Below, piece after piece: positions 14,901 through 26,900 of a stretch of 64,000 nucleotides of DNA. Location: positions 434,001 through 498,000 of the forward strand of contig NZ_JACBFY010000002.1 in NCBI RefSeq assembly GCF_021401245.1. The letters run 5' to 3'. The stretch's first letter is position 1, and every line of letters starts with the position of its first letter. The translations under genes and the position numbers were made by a program. The notes under the pieces were generated by a model. The model was given only the letters and a program-made list of their open reading frames with translations. It had not been told where the DNA came from and searched no databases. The stretch is from Pseudacidovorax sp. NFM-22. Lineage in GTDB: Bacteria; Pseudomonadota; Gammaproteobacteria; Burkholderiales; Burkholderiaceae_C.

Positions 14901-17900
14901 CTTCCATTCCTTCACGCCGTGCAGGGCGTCGGCGGTGATGTGGCCGGAGGTCTTCTCGGCACCCAGGTCGGTCGCAGCCTCCACCAGGTCGACGTACATG
15001 ACGCCGGCCGCGCGCAGGTCGATGTCGCTGCCGCCGGCGAAGTTGCGCACCTCGCGCAGGTACAGGTCGCCGCCGGCGGCGATGTCGATCAGGCCGTCGC
15101 GGGCGCTGGCCAGTTCCACCACCAGGCCCGTGGCCTCGTTGATGCGGATGGCGCCGTGCACGGTCGAGCGCACCTTGAGCGTGTCGACCAACGTGTTGAG
15201 CTGGGCGTCGCCCGCGGTCTGCACTTCCAGCCGGTCGGAGATGAACACCGAGGCGCCATCGCTGGTGACGGCCTGCGCCGTGAGGCTGAGCACGCCGCCA
15301 GGGGTGGCCGCGGCCACGATGCCGCTCTGCACGGCCAGGGTGCCGTCCACGATCAGCGTCACGTTGCGGGCCGGATCGAAGCCTTGCAGCCCGCCGACGA
15401 AGCCGCTGAGCGTCAGGTCGTCCTGCACGTGGACGAAGATGTCCTGCCGCACCCGCAGGTCGAAGCGCAGCGCGGGCAGCTGGTCCACCTGCAGGTTGAT
15501 GAAGCCGGTCTCCTGCGTCGGGGCGTGGACCGAGGTGCTGCCGCTGGCGTTGACGTCCACCGACTGCTGCACCGCCGTGGCGCCCTCGGCGCGCACGATC
15601 ACCTGCTCGATGGCGCCGAGCGCGGCGCTGCCGTCGTAATGCTGCGCCTTGACCGCGGTGGTGCCGCTGAGGTTGACGTTCTGGCCCGCCACCAGCTCCA
15701 GGTGGCGGTTGACGCTGAGCGTCACGTCCTTGAGGTTCAGGCTCTCGCCGGTCTGCAGGATCAGTGTGTCGGCGCTGAGCGTGGCGGGCAGCAGCTTGGT
15801 GACCGGCTCGCCGCCCGAGGCCTCGGTGCCGAACACGAAGTACTTGCCCGCGCGGTATTCCATCCACTCGGGCGCCTCGAAGAAGCGGTAGAGCTCCACC
15901 GTCTGCGCCGCGTCGAAGACCACGCCGCGGCTGTAGGCCAGCGAATCGCCGGCCTTGGGCGTCCTGACGACCACGCTGCCCTGGTGGCTGGTGAGCGACA
16001 CGGTATCGCCCGCCATGCGGCCGTCCTCGTCCACCAGCAGGCTGCCTTCGCTCTCGATGGCCACGCGCGTGTTGCCGCTGCCGGCGGTCACGCTGCTCAG
16101 GGCCTGGACCACGGTGAGGCCGGCGTACTTCTCGCCCACGCCATCGATGTCGTGCAGCGCGATGTCGCCGCCCGCGGTGGTGGCGTCGAGTTCGTTGACG
16201 GCGATCTCCAGGCCGGTGATGCCGGTGGCGGCGCGCACCGTCAGGCGCTGCGCGACCACGTCCACCGCCGCGTCGGCGAAGGACTCGGCCACGGCGCCCT
16301 GGCGCGAGACCAGCGTCACCTTGCCGGCCGAGCTCAGGCTCTGCTGGGCCTGGCCGTCCACCACCGGCAGGTCGGCCGCGGTGGCGGCGTAGATGCCCGC
16401 CGAGACGTGGCGCACCAGCAGGTCCTGCTGCGCGTCCACGGTGATGTCGTTGCCCGCCTGGTTGGTGCGCAGCACCACCTCGACCAGCTCGACCACGCCT
16501 TCGCCGGTGAGGGTGAAGCTGCCGTCGGCGATCTGCACGTCCTGCACCGTCAGGCGGCGCGCGCCCTGCGCCACGGTGGCGCTGGCGCTGTCCTGCACCG
16601 CCAGGCGCAGGCTGTTGACGTTGGTGGCGATGTCCATCGCGCCGGTGCCCGTCAGCACCAGCTCGTCGGCCACCACGCGGGTCTGGTCGGCCTGCGTGAT
16701 GGCGCCCTGCGCGCTGACGGTGACGTCGCCGCGCGCGTCGTTGCGCACGTCGCCCAGCACCAGGTCGCCCGCCAGGCCGGCGGCGCTGAAGGTGCTCAGG
16801 GCGATGTCGTTGCGGTCGCTCGCGCCCAGCGTGAGCACGCGCTCCGCCGTGAGCTTTCCGGTGTTGCCCACCGTGATGCCGCCGTCGGCGGTCTGGGCAT
16901 CCAGCTTCAGCGCGCCGGTGTTGACGAGGTCGATGTTGCCCACGCCGGTGAGCGCCAGCTGCGCCTCGGCCACGCGGGTGCCGAGGGTCAGGCCGGTCTC
17001 GGCCGAGGCCTCCAGGCGGCGCGCGGCAATGGTGCCCATGGCCACCCAGACCTTGTTCTCGTCGCCGGTGGTGCCCGGCAGTTGCACCAGGTCGCGGCGC
17101 TGCTCGATGAAGCCGGCCTGCGCCTGCAGGTGCAGCACGCCCTGCGAAGCGGTGGCGTCCAGCGTCACATGGTCGAGCACGATGTCGCCGCCGAAGCGGC
17201 CGGCGGCGAGCGAGATGTCGCCCTGCGTGGCTTTGAGCACCGTCTGGGCGTCGGCCTCGATGCCGCCGTCGCGCGCCGTGCCGGCGGCGGCCGAGCCGGC
17301 CTCCAGGTCGATGCTGCCGGCGGTCACGGTGCCGCTGACGAAGAGGTCGCGGCCCGCATCCACCGTCACGCTCGCCAGGCTGTCGCCCGTGGCGGCGCCG
17401 GCATGCGTGGCGCCGCCCAGCGTCAGGTCCTGCGCGGCCAGCAGCGTCACGGTGGCGCCGCTGCCGGTGCCCAGCAGGGTGGCGTTGTCCCCCACTTCCA
17501 GGGTGGTGCCCGCGGCCAGGCTCAGGCTGTGGGCCTGCAGCGTGGACTGCACGGCGTGGCCCTGCGCATCGGCCACGCCCTGCACCTGCACCAGCGTGCG
17601 GGCGCTCACGTCCAGCCGCTCGCTGGCGCTGACCACGCCCGACAGGCGCACCGAGGCGCCGGCGTCGATGACGATGTTCTTCGCGCCCAGCGCGGCGGCA
17701 TCGCCGAAGTCGCCGTAGCTGCTGCCCACCGTCTCGGTGTGCGCCTCGGAGACGAGCTGCGTGACCTTCTGGATGATCGGCACCGACTTCCAGACGGTCA
17801 CGTCCTTCAGCGTGGTGACCATCACCTCCTTGGTGGTGGTCTGGTAGACCGGCCGGTAGTCATCGATGTCCTGCGCCACCGTGGCCAGCTGGTACTTGAG

Positions 17901-20900
17901 CTGCACGCGCTGGTCGTAGACGTTCTCGGTCTTGGCCGTCCACTGGTAGGTGTAGTTCCAGAAGTTCTCGTAGCGGTAGCCCCAGACCTTGATGGCCGTG
18001 ATCTCGTCGTTATGGCCGCCGAAGTCCGGCTTGCTGCCCGTGAGCTTCTCTTCCCAGCCGCCGTAGTTCTTGTGCTGGAAGACCTGCACCGCATAGGTGG
18101 CCGAACTGAACTTGACCGCCTGGATGTCGTCGTTCCAGTCGTCGCCGCCGCGCGAGCCGTTGTAGTTGCCCACGAGGTTGCTGGTGTCGTTCTTGACTTC
18201 CAGCGCATAGCCCACGTAGTTGGCCCACCAGTAGAAGACCGGGCCGGCATAGCCTGCCTGGATGCCCGGCGCCACGCCGACCTGCCGCGTGCTGTCGAAG
18301 GCCGAGGACTGCAGCACCAGCGAGGCCGTGCCCGAGGCCAGGGTGGCGCGGTAGTCGTCGTTCGCCAGGATCGCGCTGATGCCGAAGGCGGCGTTGTTGA
18401 CATTGATCTTGGCGCCATCGCTGTCGAACCACGACCACTTCGGCGCGTAGCTGATCGTCGCGTCATGGTCGTCGGCCATGTCCAGGTACTGGCGGGTGCC
18501 GGTGCCGTCCATGTAGCTGACCTTCCAGCGGCCGATGTCGTGGTCGAAGTCCAGCGACTGGCTCGACCAGTCGAAATTGCTGGCCGTGCCCGTGAAGTTG
18601 GAGCTGACCTGCTTGTAGAAGACCTTGCTGCTGTCGATGTAGCTGCCCACCAGCTCGCCGCTGTGGGTGGCACCGGCCTGCACCCAGCTGCCGCCAGCGT
18701 TGCTGCCGTCGGCGCTGGTGTCGCCATCGAGGTAGAGCGCACTGCCCTGGCTGACCACGCGCAGCACGTCCTCCTGCGCGCCCACGGGCATCAGCACGTA
18801 CTTGTCGCGCCAGCCGGCCACGTTGACATAGAAGACCTGCAGCGTGCCGTCCTTCCAGTCCGGCGTCCAGGCCGACTCGGTGGTGTTGCCGTTGAGCGTC
18901 TGGTGCGTGACGGCGTTGTCGTAGCCGAAGTCGTACAGCGGCATGTAGCCGAGCGTGTTGAGCACGGCCCAGCGCTGCGCATCGGTGAGCTGCGAGAAGC
19001 TCTTGTAGTCGGAGCTCTTGTAGTCGCCGCTGGGCGCCGCGACCGAGCGGCCGGGGTTCTGCTCGTCGCCGGCGCGCGTCCAGTCGACCACCGGGATGGC
19101 CGCCTTGTTGGGCAGCGTGCTCAGCGCCTTCTCCTCGGCCGTGTTGAAGTAGTCCACGCCCTCGATGAAGAACTCGCGGAACTGCTGGTTGGCCGCGGCG
19201 GAGGGGTTGTAGTAGCCGGTCTGCGACAGCGTCACGTCCATCGTGTGATAGCTGCTGCCCACCTTGACCAGCTCGGTGCCCACCTGCTCGGTGACCTGCG
19301 TCGTCTGCCAGCTCACCTCGGGCACCTGGATGGTGCCGTCGGCCACCTGCTGGTAGCCGGTGACCACGTCCACCGTCTGTTCGGTGGTGGTGTAGCTGGT
19401 GACCTGCACGGCCTGAACGGCCGCAAGCTGCTGCGCGGACTTGAGCACCACGTCGCCGCCGGCCTGCACGACCAGCGTGCCTTCGGCATTGACCTTGCCC
19501 TGCTCCAGCACCAGGATGTTGCCGCCCGCCAGCTGGGCGCGCGCGATGTCGGACTCCAGCTTCTCGCGGCCCAGGCCCAGGTCCACGCCCGCATTGAGGT
19601 GCACGTCATGGCGCGAGCCGAGGAAGCCGCCCAGCGTGAGCGAGGCGCCCGCGTTGACCAGCAGCAGGCCATGGTCGGCGTCCTGGTCGACCTGCACGTT
19701 GCCGTTGATGACCACGGTGGGCGCCGCCAGGTGCACCAGCGAGCCGGCCTTGACGATGGGCGCGTCGGTGCCCGCGGCCGAGGCGCTGGACAGCACCAGG
19801 CGCGTGCGCGCCTGCATGTAGATGGACGAGTCTTCGCCGAAGGCGAAGACATGGCTGCCGGCCGTCATGTTGATGCTGGCGCCGGTGATGGCCACACTCT
19901 CCTGCACCTCGATGTTGCGCATCACGTTGACGTCGCCGGAGGTGGAGGCGATCACCACGTCCTTCACGTGGGCGCGGGTGGGGCTGCTGCCGTCCACGCG
20001 CTCGCCGATCACGTGCGAGATGGTGATGCCGTCGGCCGCGCGCACGGTGACGGTGCCGCCCTCGCCGGTGTCGAGCACGCCGCCGGAGATCTGCTTGCCG
20101 TCGGCGTCGAGCACCAGGGTGTCGATGAGCACGCCGATGCGCGTGGCGGCATCGGTGCCGCCCTCGACGCGCACCTGGTCGTCCCCGCGCACCAGGGCCG
20201 AGACCACCACCTGCGAGCGCGAGCTCAGGGTGATGTCCGCACCCTCGCCATCGGCCACCACGTCGCCGCGCAGGATGAGGTCGCCATCGGCCGAGACCAC
20301 CACCTGGCCGTCGGCATCGCCCACGCCCAGCCGGCCGGCCGAGGTCACCGCGAGGCCGTTGCCGGCCGTGTCGGTGCCCGCCAGCAGCTGCAGGCTGCCG
20401 CTGGCGGACAGGTGCGCCGCGACCACCATGTCCAGCGCCGCACGCAGCTGCATCTGGGCCCCGGCGCCGTCGAGCTGCCGGCCGCCGGCATAGGCATCGC
20501 CCGCCAGCTCGATGCGCGCGCCCGCATCCAGGCGCAGCACGCTGGCCGCGGCCAGCGTCACCAGCTGGCCGTCCGCGGCCGAGCGGATGCTGCCGCCGGC
20601 GCGCAGTTCGAGCAGCCGGTCGGCCGTGATCACCGCGCCGCCGCTGGCGGCACCGACCGAGCCGATGGCGATGTCCCCCGCCGCCTGCACCAGCACGCTC
20701 TGGCCCGCGGCCCCTGCCGTGATGGGCGAGCCGTACAGCGCCACGTTGCCGCCCGCCACCACGCGCAGCGAACCGGCCAGCTGCATGTCGGCATGCAGCT
20801 GCACGCCCTGCGCGGCCGCGATGTCGACCTCATAGTCGTAGGTGGCCGGCGTGGCCGCCGTGCTGCGCACGGTGCCGGCCAGGTCCACGTTGCGGCCCGA

Positions 20901-23900
20901 CAGCACGATCTGCCCGCCGGTCTCGATCCAGCCGGCCTCGTGCTGCAGCGTCAGCGTGCCCTGGCTGGAGACGATCTGCACCAGGCCCGTGCCGCCGCTG
21001 TCGCGGCCGAGCGCGCTGTTGATGGAGACGTCGTTGACGCCGCTGAAGAGGATGCGGCCGTTGGCGTCCAGCGTGTTGAAGTGGGCCGAGTTGGTGGTGA
21101 CCAGGCTCAGCTCGCCGGCCCGCACCTGGCTGCCGGCGCTGACGATGATGTCGCGCTGGGCCGTCAGGTCGCCGCGCAGCTCCAGGGTGTTGCGCGCCTC
21201 GATGACGATGTCGGCATTGGCGCCGCGCGCCACCAGGTCGCCGCGGATGATGGCGTTGCCGGCCGGGGCCAGGTGCATGCCGCCCGAGAGGGTCTCCAGC
21301 AGGCCGGTCTCGGTGAGTTCCACCGTCTGGTTGCCCAGGGCGTTGGTGCCGGCATAGAGGTTGATGGCGCCATAGGCGCGGATCGCGCCGGCGATGGTGA
21401 TCTCGCCGCCCGGCGCATTGGCACGGCCCAGGTTGACCACCGAGCCGCGGGCGCTGGCGTCCAGCGCCCAGCCGCGGTCGGAATCGGCCGGGGCCGACAC
21501 GGCCTGCGTGAAGCCGAGCAGGCCGGCGCCGCCGCCGGCATCGGCCAGCGTGAAGGCGTAGTCGCCGGTGATCATCAGGCGCCCGTCGGTCAGGCGCACC
21601 GTCAGGCCGTAGCCGGACAGCTCGGGCGTGGCGTCGATGGCCGCCTGCAGGTTCTGCACCAGCGAGGCCAGGCCGCCGTTCCCCGCGGTGGCCGAGGCCG
21701 GCACGGTGACGGTGGCGCTGTGCAGATTGCTGCCGTCCTTGACGGTGAGCACCAGGCTCGCGTCGCGGCTCAGGTGGCCGTCGGCGTATTCGGCGAAGCC
21801 CGCCGCCGCCAGCTCCTGCGTCCAGGCCGGCGTGAGCACCGACACGTCGCCCGCGGCCGACAGGGTGATCGCGCTGTCCTCGGACCAGGTCTTCAGGTGC
21901 ACGTTGCCGCCGAGCACCACGCCCTGGTCGGCCCAGGGGTTGGCACTGGTGGGCGTGCCGGCGCCGATGCCGCCGCGCACCTCGATGGACTTGCCGGCCA
22001 TCAGGTCGCGGCCCAGGCGCACCTGCTGGCCCGCCGTGATGCTGATGGTGGAGTCGCCACCGAAGGTATGGACGGTGCTGCCCAGCGTCATGCCGGCCGG
22101 GTCGAAGTGGTCCACCACCTCGCCGCCGGCCACCAGCAGGCCGTCGAGCTGCGCGTCCTGCGAGGCGCTCACCACGATGCGGCCGTCCGCATCGTGCACC
22201 GCCACGCGCGCGCTGCCGGGCATGCGCACGCCGATGCCGTCGCCGCTGTAGCCGCCGGCCAGTTCCACGCTCTGGCTGGCGCGGATGGTGGCGCCCACCT
22301 CCACGGTCGCGCCCGAGGCGCCCGTGGTCTGGGCGCCCAGGTAGAGCTGGCCTGCCGAGCGCAGCACCACGCGCGAGGCCTCGGCCGACCAGTCGATGGT
22401 CTCCGTGCGTTCGCCGCCGGTGCCGGGCGCGCCGCTCTGCTGCAGCGTGCCGCCCGACAGGATGCTGCCGCCGATGGTGATGCCGCCATAGGCGTCCACC
22501 GAGACCAGCCCGCCCGAGCCGTCGCTGGTGATGCCCGCCGCATTGAGGCCGGCCCCGCTGCCGATGACCACGCCCCAGCCGTCGTCGTCCGCGCCGGTCA
22601 GGCCGGTGGTCTGGATCTGCACCGCACGCGTGGCCTGCAGGGCCGTGTCCACCAGCACCTGTTCGCCGGCCTGCACGCGCACCGTGGAATCCGCCCCGCT
22701 CCACTGGATGCCGCTGCTGCCGATGGTGCCGCCGGCCACCAGCGCGCCATGCAGCTCGACGTCGCGGCTGCCGATGACGGTGACGCTGCTGCCTGCCGCC
22801 GTGGTGTTGAGCACCGAGGAGGCGTTGACGTAGACGCTGGTGCCGTCGGCATTGGCGCCGTGCAGGTCGGTGCCGTCCAGCGACATGCCGCCCACCAGCG
22901 TGATGCTGCCGTTGACGCGAGCCTGGCCTTCCCAGTAGACCCAGCGGTCAGACTGCAGCACCAGGTCCGAGCCCTGGCCCAGCAGGTTGATGTTGCCGCG
23001 CACGATCACGTCGTCGGCGGTGGAGACCACGAAGTCCGCATCGTCCTGCAGCGTGGTGACGGTGCCCGTCAGCAGGAAGCCGAAGCCGCGCTGGCCCAGC
23101 AGCGGATGCGGCTCCAGCACGCGGATCTCGTCGACCACGCCGTCGTTGTTGGCGTCGTAGGCCTGCACCACGTAGGTGTGGCTGCCGTCGCGCACCACCC
23201 AGCGGTCGGTGCCGGCGGCACCGCTGGTGTCGTTGCGGTAGTCCACGCCCTCGGTGAAGCCGGTCATGACCTGCTTGCCCTCGGCGGCCGCGGCGTTGTA
23301 GTAGACGGTGCCGGCGTAGGTCTTGAAGCCGCTCTGGTCGACGATGCGGAAGAGCTGGTCGCCCGAGAGCTGGGCGAAGGCCGTGCCGTCCGCGGGACGC
23401 GTCACGTCGCTCCAGCGCAGGGTCTCGGCGTGGTAGTCCGCCCCGGCCTCGAAGCTCAGGCGGTACTGCGCATCGGCCGAGGCATTGGCGTTGTAGTAGA
23501 CGGCGCCGTCCCAGCGGGCATAGCCCAGCTGACGCAGCACCGCGTCCTGCTGCTCCAGGCTCAGGCGGTCGAAGGTGGTGCCGGGTGCCGGCACGGTGAG
23601 CGCATGGCCGTCGGCCCCCGTCCACACGATGTCGGCATTGCGGTAGTCGCGGCCTTCGCCCTCGACCAGCAGGCCCACGGTGCGGCCGGTGGCCGCGTTG
23701 TGGAACACCTCGCGGTCCACCTGCGCATAGCCCAGGGCGTCGAGCACCACGGCACGCTGCGAGGGGTCGAGGTCCTCGAAGGTCGCGCCGGCGGCCGGGG
23801 CGGCGGCGCCGCCCCAGTCGATGGCGTCCAGGTTGTAGTCGGCGGCCTGGCCCTGAGCGAAGCCGTCGACGATGCGCACGGTGCGGTCGGCGTCGGCCTT

Positions 23901-26900
23901 GATGAAGTGCAGGCCGTCCAGCACCTCGTAGCCCAGCGCACGCGCCACCACCTTCTTCTGCGCGTCGGTGAGCTGGTCGAAGCCCGCGTCGGCGGCGGGC
24001 TGGCCCGCGCTGCCCCAGTAGATGCTGGCGTTGCTGTAGTCGGTGGCCGGGCCTTCGCTGAAGGTGGTCAGCACCTTCTTTCCGGGCGCGGCGCTGTAGT
24101 TGAAGAAGTTCTTCTCGCCACTGCCGTGCTCCAGGTAGTCGACCACGATCTGGCGCTGCAGGGCGGTGAGCTGGCTCCAGCCGGCGTCCACCGCGGGCAG
24201 CGGCGCGATCGGCGTGGCGTCCAGGCCCGTGCCATTCCACAGGTCGCCGGGCATGGCGTAGTAGTCGAAGGTGTAACCCAGGGCCTGGGCCACCACCAGC
24301 TTCTGCGCGCCCGAGAGCTGGTCGAAGGCCGTGCCGGCCGCCGGTGCGGGCACGCCGGCGGCGGCCCAGTCGATGTGGCCGTTGTCGTAGTCGTGCGCCA
24401 CGCCCTGCGTGAAGCCGGTGGCCACGGTGAGGCTGCCGTCCGGCGCGGTGTGGGTGAACACCAGGCCGTCGTAGGTGGCATAGCCCAGCGAGGCGGCCAC
24501 GGCCTTCTTCTGCGCCAGCGTGAGCTGGTCGAAGCCAGCGTCCGTGGCCGGCGCGCCGGCGCTGCCCCAGTCGATGTCGGCGTTGTGATACGCCACCAGC
24601 TCGCCTTCGGTCAGCGCGGTGCGGAAGCTGTGCGTCTGCGCGTTCCAGTAGCCGCCGTGGTCGTAGGTGGTGTAGCCGAGCGACGCCACCAGCGCCGCCT
24701 TGGCGTCGTCGGGCAGCTCGGCGAAGGGCGTGTAGTTGGCCAGGGCCGTGGCCGAGGCCAGCGCGGCCAGCGGCGTGTCGGCGCCGCCGAAGAGCTGGCG
24801 CAGGTCGACATGGATGCCGCCGCGGTTCAGCGCCTCGATGATGGCGGCGAACTTCTGCGCGTCGCCCAGCGTGGCGAGCGTGCGGCCGGGCAGCGTGTCG
24901 AAGTAGTCGGCATGCGGATCGCTGACGGCGCCGGCATCGATGTGCAGCGCGCCGGCGGCGGTGAGCGAGCCCGCGAGCATCAGCTCGCCGGCCGTCTGGA
25001 TCGAGACGCTGGCGCCCACGCCGGTGAGCTCCGGCGTGAGGCCGTCGGCGCCGAAGCGCGCGCCCGAGAGCACCGCGCTGCCCGAGAGCAGCCCCAGCGC
25101 GCCGGTGGCGCTCAGCGCGATGACCGAGCGTGCGCCCTCGGCCGACACCGTCGCGCCTTCGAGCACGCGCAGCGAGGCGCCGGCGGCGATCTGCAGCTGC
25201 ACGTCGTCGCCATGGGCCTTCACGCCGGCGGCGATCACCACCGAGCCCGAGCCGCCCAGGAACAGGTGGCTGCCCGCCTTCATGGTCTCGATGGCGGCGC
25301 CCTTGTCGGCGGTGATGCTGTTGGCCTCGGCGCCGTAGCTCACCAGCGCATCGGCGCCGGTGCTGCCCACGACCTGCACGTCCAGCAGGTCGTCGGCGCG
25401 CAGCCAGCCGCTCACGACCAGCTGTTCGGTCAGGCGCAGCACGGTCTCGCGGGCGTGGATGCCCGCGTCGGGCACGCCCATGGGCGCACGCACGTTCTGG
25501 CGCTGGATCTCCATCAGCCGCCCGGCGAAGGCCAGGCGCTCGGTGGACTGCACATCGCCCTGAACGGTGATGCGGTCGGCGATGAAGGTGGCGTCGTCGC
25601 GCAGCAGGGCCGAGTAGAACTGCGTGCCCACCACGGCGTCCTCGACATCGCCCACGTACATGCGCACGCCGGTGGCGGCATGGCCGAGGGCGATGGACGA
25701 GAAGCCGTCGCGCAGCGCGGCCAGGTCGCGCATGCCGAGTTCGAGGAAGCCCGTCTCGTTGCCCAGCGAATAGTCGCCGCCATAGGTGCCCTGGGCTGCG
25801 CCGCCCACGCGGTAGCCCTGGCCGGCCGAGAAGGTGCGCAGGCTGAAGCTGCCGGTGCCGCTGACCTGGTCGTCGCCCGAGGCGAAGTCCACGTCGTCGG
25901 CCACGAGGGCGATGGCTCCGCCGCCGGTGCCGGTGGAGATCTGGCCGCCGTCCAGCGACAGCAGCGCCTCGTGGCTGCCCAGCTGCAGGTCGATGCGGCC
26001 CGTCGGCGTGCTCAGGCCGCCGGCGGCGTAGCCGTCGGTCACCACGCTCAGGCTGTCGGCCTCGCGCACCACGATATCGGCGTAGGCCGCGCCGGCCGTG
26101 CCGCGGTTGACCACGTTCAGCTGCGACACCTGCGTGGCGAGCGTGCCGTCGATGCCGGCGGCGCTGATGCTCAGCAGGGCGTCCGGCGCCTTGTAGAGCG
26201 CGGTCTGGCGCACGTCGAGGATGCCGGCCGTCTCCAGGTGCAGCGAGGTGTGGCCCCAGCTGGCGCCGTCGGTCATCTTCAGCACCGTGCGGCCGGTGCT
26301 GGTGTCGCTGAGCTCCAGGCGCTCCAGGGCGTCGTCGAAGTTGATGACGCGGTCGGCGCCGTCGATGGCCGCCTTCAGGCTGTGGTCGCCCAGCAGCAGC
26401 GTGCCGGTGCTGGAGAAGGGCGAGATCACCAGGCGGTCGGTGCCGGTGCCGCTCTTGAGGTTGAGCGTGCCCGCACCGCTCACGTAGATGAGGTCGTCGC
26501 CGCTGCCCGCGTCCACGGTGTTGACGCCGGCGCCCACGTAGATGACGTCGTTGCCGCCGCCGCTCGTGATGGTGTTGACACCCTCGCCCATGTCCACGAT
26601 GTCGGCGGCGTCGCCGCCGGTGAAGCGGTCCTTGCCGGCCCCGCCCTCGAAGCGCAGGCCGCTGACCTCGCCACTGAGGAACTCGTCGTCGCCCGCGCCG
26701 CCGCGGATCACGCTGCCCGCGGCACCGCCGAGGATGACGAAGCTGTCGTTGCCCTCGCCGCCGTCGAAGTCCAGCGCCGCAGTGACGTACTTGCCGACGT
26801 AGATGGAGTCGTTGCCCTTGCCGCCCACGCCCACGATGCGGTTGACGCCGGTGAAGCTGGCCGTCTCGCCCAGCGAATGCACCACCACCGTGTCGCTGCC

